Positions 61,455 through 64,000 of a DNA stretch of 64,000 nucleotides are shown here, piece by piece. Made by a program: the position numbers and the translations under genes. The stretch spans positions 3,286,001 to 3,350,000 of the forward strand of contig NZ_CP073696.1 of assembly GCF_025264645.1 (NCBI RefSeq), in the 5' to 3' direction. The notes under the pieces were generated by a model that worked only from the letters and a program-made list of their open reading frames with translations, did no database searches and was not told where the DNA came from. The stretch is from Edaphobacter lichenicola. Its GTDB lineage: Bacteria > Acidobacteriota > Terriglobia > Terriglobales > Acidobacteriaceae. Position 1 is the first letter of the stretch. Each line of letters starts with the position of its first letter.

Positions 61455-61889
61455 TCATGCAGCGTCTCCTTGATAGACGACGCCTTGACTATCGGTATGT
61501 GGGTCCGGTGTCGTCACAGGGAGCAGATCCTTTACATTTACCAAGGCATTTCGGACCGCAGCGCCGCCCGCATAAAACAGTAGCTGCAGGATCGTTTCGA
61601 CAACCTGTTCTTTGGTCGCCCCGGCGGTTAGAGCCGCTTGGGTATGAGCTCGGAGTTGCTGAACTGTATGTCCGAGCGTTACGCATGACGCAATCACGAC
61701 TAATTCGCGGGTGATGTGGTCAAGCCCTGGGCGGCTGAGAATTCCCCCAATCGCCCATTCGATCGTTATGTCGGTGAAGTCAGGGCAAAGCCCTTCCATA
61801 TCCTTCACGAGAGCATCTCCCGCGCCTGTTCCGTACAGCGTTTCGAAGAGTGCAAGGCCGCGATCCCGCAATTCGGGGGTTGAAATCAT
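61455..61889 (-). CDS. Carboxymuconolactone decarboxylase-like protein
   Basis: This 144-residue protein belongs to the carboxymuconolactone decarboxylase/AhpD superfamily: TIEWAIGGILSRPGLDHITR, ELVVIASCVTLGHTVQQLRA, HTQAALTAGATKEQVVETIL. The AhpD CxxC is absent, with a single Cys in ASCVTLGH, so a peroxidase role is unlikely; gamma-carboxymuconolactone decarboxylases act in aromatic degradation. GAGG lies 8 nt before the ATG. It is divergent from the LysR gene, which probably controls it. Confidence 0.9.
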   Translation of the reverse strand: MISTPELRDRGLALFETLYGTGAGDALVKDMEGLCPDFTDITIEWAIGGILSRPGLDHITRELVVIASCVTLGHTVQQLRAHTQAALTAGATKEQVVETILQLLFYAGGAAVRNALVNVKDLLPVTTPDPHTDSQGVVYQGDAA

Positions 61890-61992
61890 TTAGGTGACCT
61901 CCAATTCATATCCATCCTCACTCATAAGCGAGTGAAAGATAAACATCCATTTTGGCTAGTGATTTCAAAGTATTGCTTGGTAATCTGGTGGT

Positions 61993-62955
61993 ATGGATCG
62001 CTTGCAAAGTATGGATGTCTTTGTTCGCACTGTAGAGCGTGGAAACTTCTCCACTGTTGCGGAGGATCTACGTCTCACTGCAACTATGGTTGGCCTGCAT
62101 GTGAAGGCGTTGGAACACCATCTTGGCGTTCGCCTTCTGAACCGAACGACACGGCGGCAAAGCCTGACTGATGCTGGCAAGCTGTACTACGAACGTTGCA
62201 AGCAAATTCTCGGTGATATAGCAGATGCTGAGTCTCGCACATCGACTCTTCAGTCAGTTCCAAGAGGTCGCCTCCGGGTGATGACGCCGGTTTCCTTCGG
62301 TGTGCATGCCCTCGCTCCGGCATGCGCGGCGTATTTAGATAAATATCCGGAAGTAGCCATCGATCTGGTCGTTAGTGATCGCCCAGTCGATATGGTCGAA
62401 GAGGGCTTTGAGGTGATGGTTGCAATTGGGGATTTGATTGATTCAACTCTGATAGCAAGACCTCTGTTCCCGTATCGCTCCGTGGTGTGCGCTGCGCCCT
62501 CCTATATCGAGCGAAATGGTACTCCTAAAAAGCCTGCGGATCTGTCTCGGCACACTTGCCTTGGATTTGCTCATCCGCTAGCGAGTCGGAAATGGCTGCT
62601 GGAAGGTCCCCAGGGGCCGGTGAGCGTGCCCGTTTCACTCGCCATGACCGTCAATAATGGAGAAGCACTTCGCATGGCTGCCTTGAGCGGTCTTGGCATC
62701 ATCATGCAGCCTGAAGTGCTGATCGCGGAGGATATTAGGGTTGGGCGACTGATTCGGCTACTGCCTGACTTCTCGCCAACACCCAAGCCGGTGCATCTTT
62801 TGACTTTTCCCGATCAGCACCTAGTGCCGAAAATTCAGACATTTGTAGATTTTCTGACGCAGCACTTTAGACAGGACCCTGGCGATCAGAAGCCCAGGGC
62901 CTCAAAAAAAGTCGCAAGCAACTCCACTAAGGTAGTTCAGTCTCGGCAGGGTTGA
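61993..62955 (+). CDS. LysR-family regulator (CrgA-like)
   Basis: This 320-residue protein has the N-terminal HTH MDVFVRTVERGNFSTVAEDL and LRLTATMVGLHVKALEHHLG, with RLLNRTTRRQSLTDAGKLYY. The C-terminal effector domain includes GRLRVMTPVSFGVHALAPAC. The 103-bp divergent spacer to the carboxymuconolactone decarboxylase-like gene is the likely binding site. The Lys/Ser-rich tail beyond residue 300 is longer than usual. Confidence 0.92.
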   Translation: MDRLQSMDVFVRTVERGNFSTVAEDLRLTATMVGLHVKALEHHLGVRLLNRTTRRQSLTDAGKLYYERCKQILGDIADAESRTSTLQSVPRGRLRVMTPVSFGVHALAPACAAYLDKYPEVAIDLVVSDRPVDMVEEGFEVMVAIGDLIDSTLIARPLFPYRSVVCAAPSYIERNGTPKKPADLSRHTCLGFAHPLASRKWLLEGPQGPVSVPVSLAMTVNNGEALRMAALSGLGIIMQPEVLIAEDIRVGRLIRLLPDFSPTPKPVHLLTFPDQHLVPKIQTFVDFLTQHFRQDPGDQKPRASKKVASNSTKVVQSRQG

Positions 62956-62985
62956 TGGCGGCGAGGGAGTAGCTATAAGGAATGT

Positions 62986-63897
62986 TCAGGACAATGCCGC
63001 GTCAAGTTTTTGAAGCATCGTCTGATATTTCTCTGGATTCTCAATCTGGAGGCGTTCCAAATTCATCAGCTTCCACCGAATCGCTGGGAGTTCGCGAATA
63101 GTCGATGAGCCTGTGAGTTCCCAGTCCGGTCTGAGCATATGAAAAGACGTGAGAAAAAGCTTCGAATTCTCATCCAGTCGGGAGCGAATCTCCGCGACCA
63201 ATTGTTCTCGGGTCGAGAGGAGCGTGTCCAAGGAGGTTTCGTCAACTGTCATCCCGACGAACTCTCTGTCGAAGGCTTGCCGTATGTCCTTCAAGTGGGG
63301 TTGTAGCAGTTCATGTGCTGGACGGTTGTGGCTCAGGATATAGGCTAGAAATGTTTGGTAGAGAGCCTTGTCGATTCCTTCATTCGCCAGCAGGTGCTGG
63401 ACATCGAATAGGTCCCGAGGATGCTGACGATCTATGGCAGCTACCAATTTCCCCGCGTAGAGATCGGTGAACGAAACGAGTTGGATTTCCGCGAAGCCAA
63501 ATCGTTCCTCTACGATTGGCCGCACAGTCCTCACCTCAACAGGATGGACTGTGCCTCGAAGAACGGGAGTCACTTCGATCTTGATTTGGGCGTTTCTTTG
63601 ACGAACAAGGACGAGGGTGCCGCCCCCGTTAGCGCTGTCGGTGACGACGCCATCTGGGATCGCTTTACGAATCTTCTGGGCAATACGACTGAGCGCAGAT
63701 CGAATCCCAATAAGCGATGTCTCTCGGTCCTCAATCGGCACATAAACCAGATCGATGTCCACCGAAAGGCGAGGCAGGTCGCGAACGAAAAGATTGATTG
63801 CTGTTCCGCCCTTGAGAGCAAAGCAAGTCTCGGTTGCCACATGGGGCAATACACGGACGAGTAGGGCTACCCGTGCCTCGAAAGCTTCACTGGCCAT
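62986..63897 (-). CDS. AbiEii/AbiGii-family nucleotidyltransferase toxin
   Basis: This 303-residue protein has the type IV toxin-antitoxin AbiEii fold: FALKGGTAINLFVRDLPRLS, VDIDLVYVP (the Asp pair of the nucleotidyltransferase), then QIKIEVTPV and LVSFTDLYAGKLVAAIDRQH with DLFDVQHLL. AbiEii-type enzymes add nucleotides to tRNA or other targets and cause abortive infection. Its ATG overlaps the end of the upstream gene by 11 bp, so the two are translated together. Confidence 0.9.
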   Translation of the reverse strand: MASEAFEARVALLVRVLPHVATETCFALKGGTAINLFVRDLPRLSVDIDLVYVPIEDRETSLIGIRSALSRIAQKIRKAIPDGVVTDSANGGGTLVLVRQRNAQIKIEVTPVLRGTVHPVEVRTVRPIVEERFGFAEIQLVSFTDLYAGKLVAAIDRQHPRDLFDVQHLLANEGIDKALYQTFLAYILSHNRPAHELLQPHLKDIRQAFDREFVGMTVDETSLDTLLSTREQLVAEIRSRLDENSKLFLTSFHMLRPDWELTGSSTIRELPAIRWKLMNLERLQIENPEKYQTMLQKLDAALS

Positions 63898-64000
63898 CGT
63901 TGCTGCCTCCGGCGTGGAATAGTTCCATTGGAAGCGTGATCTGATAGCGCGAGTCGAAGTGGCCTTGGGGAACCAGTTGACGCTTTCCTTTCCCGAGATC
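63887..64000 (-). CDS. AbiEi-type antitoxin, C-terminal part only
   Basis: The frame enters from the window edge and encodes 37 residues, containing DLGKGKRQLVPQGHFDSRYQ and ITLPMELF, before a TGA that overlaps the toxin gene. The pattern resembles the C-terminal end of AbiEi-like antitoxins or their HTH relatives, but only the tail is visible. Pairing with the AbiEii gene supports the call. Confidence 0.6.
   Translation of the reverse strand, partial: DLGKGKRQLVPQGHFDSRYQITLPMELFHAGGSNDGQ

Noticed and set aside
1..64000. CRISPR arrays, rRNA genes, intact transposases or IS elements
   Set aside because: None seen: no regularly spaced repeats, no rRNA-like sequence and no transposase motifs on either strand.

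Overview
The window looks like a chromosomal segment of an acidobacterium of the Granulicella/Edaphobacter/Terriglobus type. The evidence is moderately high GC, many secreted and outer-membrane proteins of acidobacterial flavour, ECF sigma/anti-sigma pairs, dispersed extragenic repeats, and an rnc gene sitting next to a signal peptidase and a large TPR protein. This placement rests on recalled family resemblance; no database search was run.

Left, core-like part (1-32.9 kb). The 3' part of a phosphoketolase gene is followed by a TetR-controlled RND efflux operon (tetR, inner-membrane pump, adaptor, outer-membrane lipoprotein; minus strand, 4-bp overlaps). Next come an Mpo1/DUF962-like protein, two hypothetical genes, an outer-membrane barrel, a BON-domain protein, an M1-like peptidase whose HEXXH motif lacks its glutamate, rlmB, and an ECF sigma / membrane protein / zinc-ribbon protein / LytTR regulator cluster. 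After these lie a PdxI-like aldo/keto reductase opposite a TetR gene, an AsmA-like protein, two signal peptidases I (one coupled to rnc), a VOC protein, a class A acid phosphatase, an alkaline-phosphatase-fold enzyme, a TPR protein, a SnoaL-like protein and a sigma/anti-sigma pair. Dispersed repeats, including two copies of a 400-520 bp composite element, fill the spacers between convergent genes.

Mobile part (32.9-43.3 kb). A tRNA-Ala(GGC) is immediately followed by a tyrosine recombinase, an excisionase-like HTH protein, a LysR regulator and a partial conjugation (VirB/Trb) operon: virB2, B3, B4, B9, B10. A 44-bp promoter-like sequence occurs twice in inverted orientation, once in front of the excisionase-like gene and once in front of virB2, bracketing the LysR gene. 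virB10 is cut off at its 3' end and runs straight into a fragment of hsdR. After that come a truncated hsdS, a frameshifted SNF2-helicase fragment and an SRAP (YedK/HMCES) fragment, each ending abruptly. This reads as a decayed integrative element whose defence cargo was broken by illegitimate recombination. No right attachment site was found.

Right, accessory part (43.3-64 kb). This is a patchwork of small regulator-plus-enzyme modules: alpha/beta hydrolases, XRE, HxlR, TetR, PadR and LysR regulators, a quinone oxidoreductase, an SDR, an FAD monooxygenase, a CPBP protease, YciI and carboxymuconolactone-decarboxylase-like proteins, and an AbiE-type toxin-antitoxin pair at the edge. Several spacers hold clear palindromic operators. 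Two near-identical operators (50846-50872 and 58056-58086) suggest a shared TetR regulon. Signs of decay continue: a truncated tetR duplicate, a frameshifted Tat leader, an orphan 7TM sensor, and an acetyltransferase fused in frame to the tail of an AraC DNA-binding domain.
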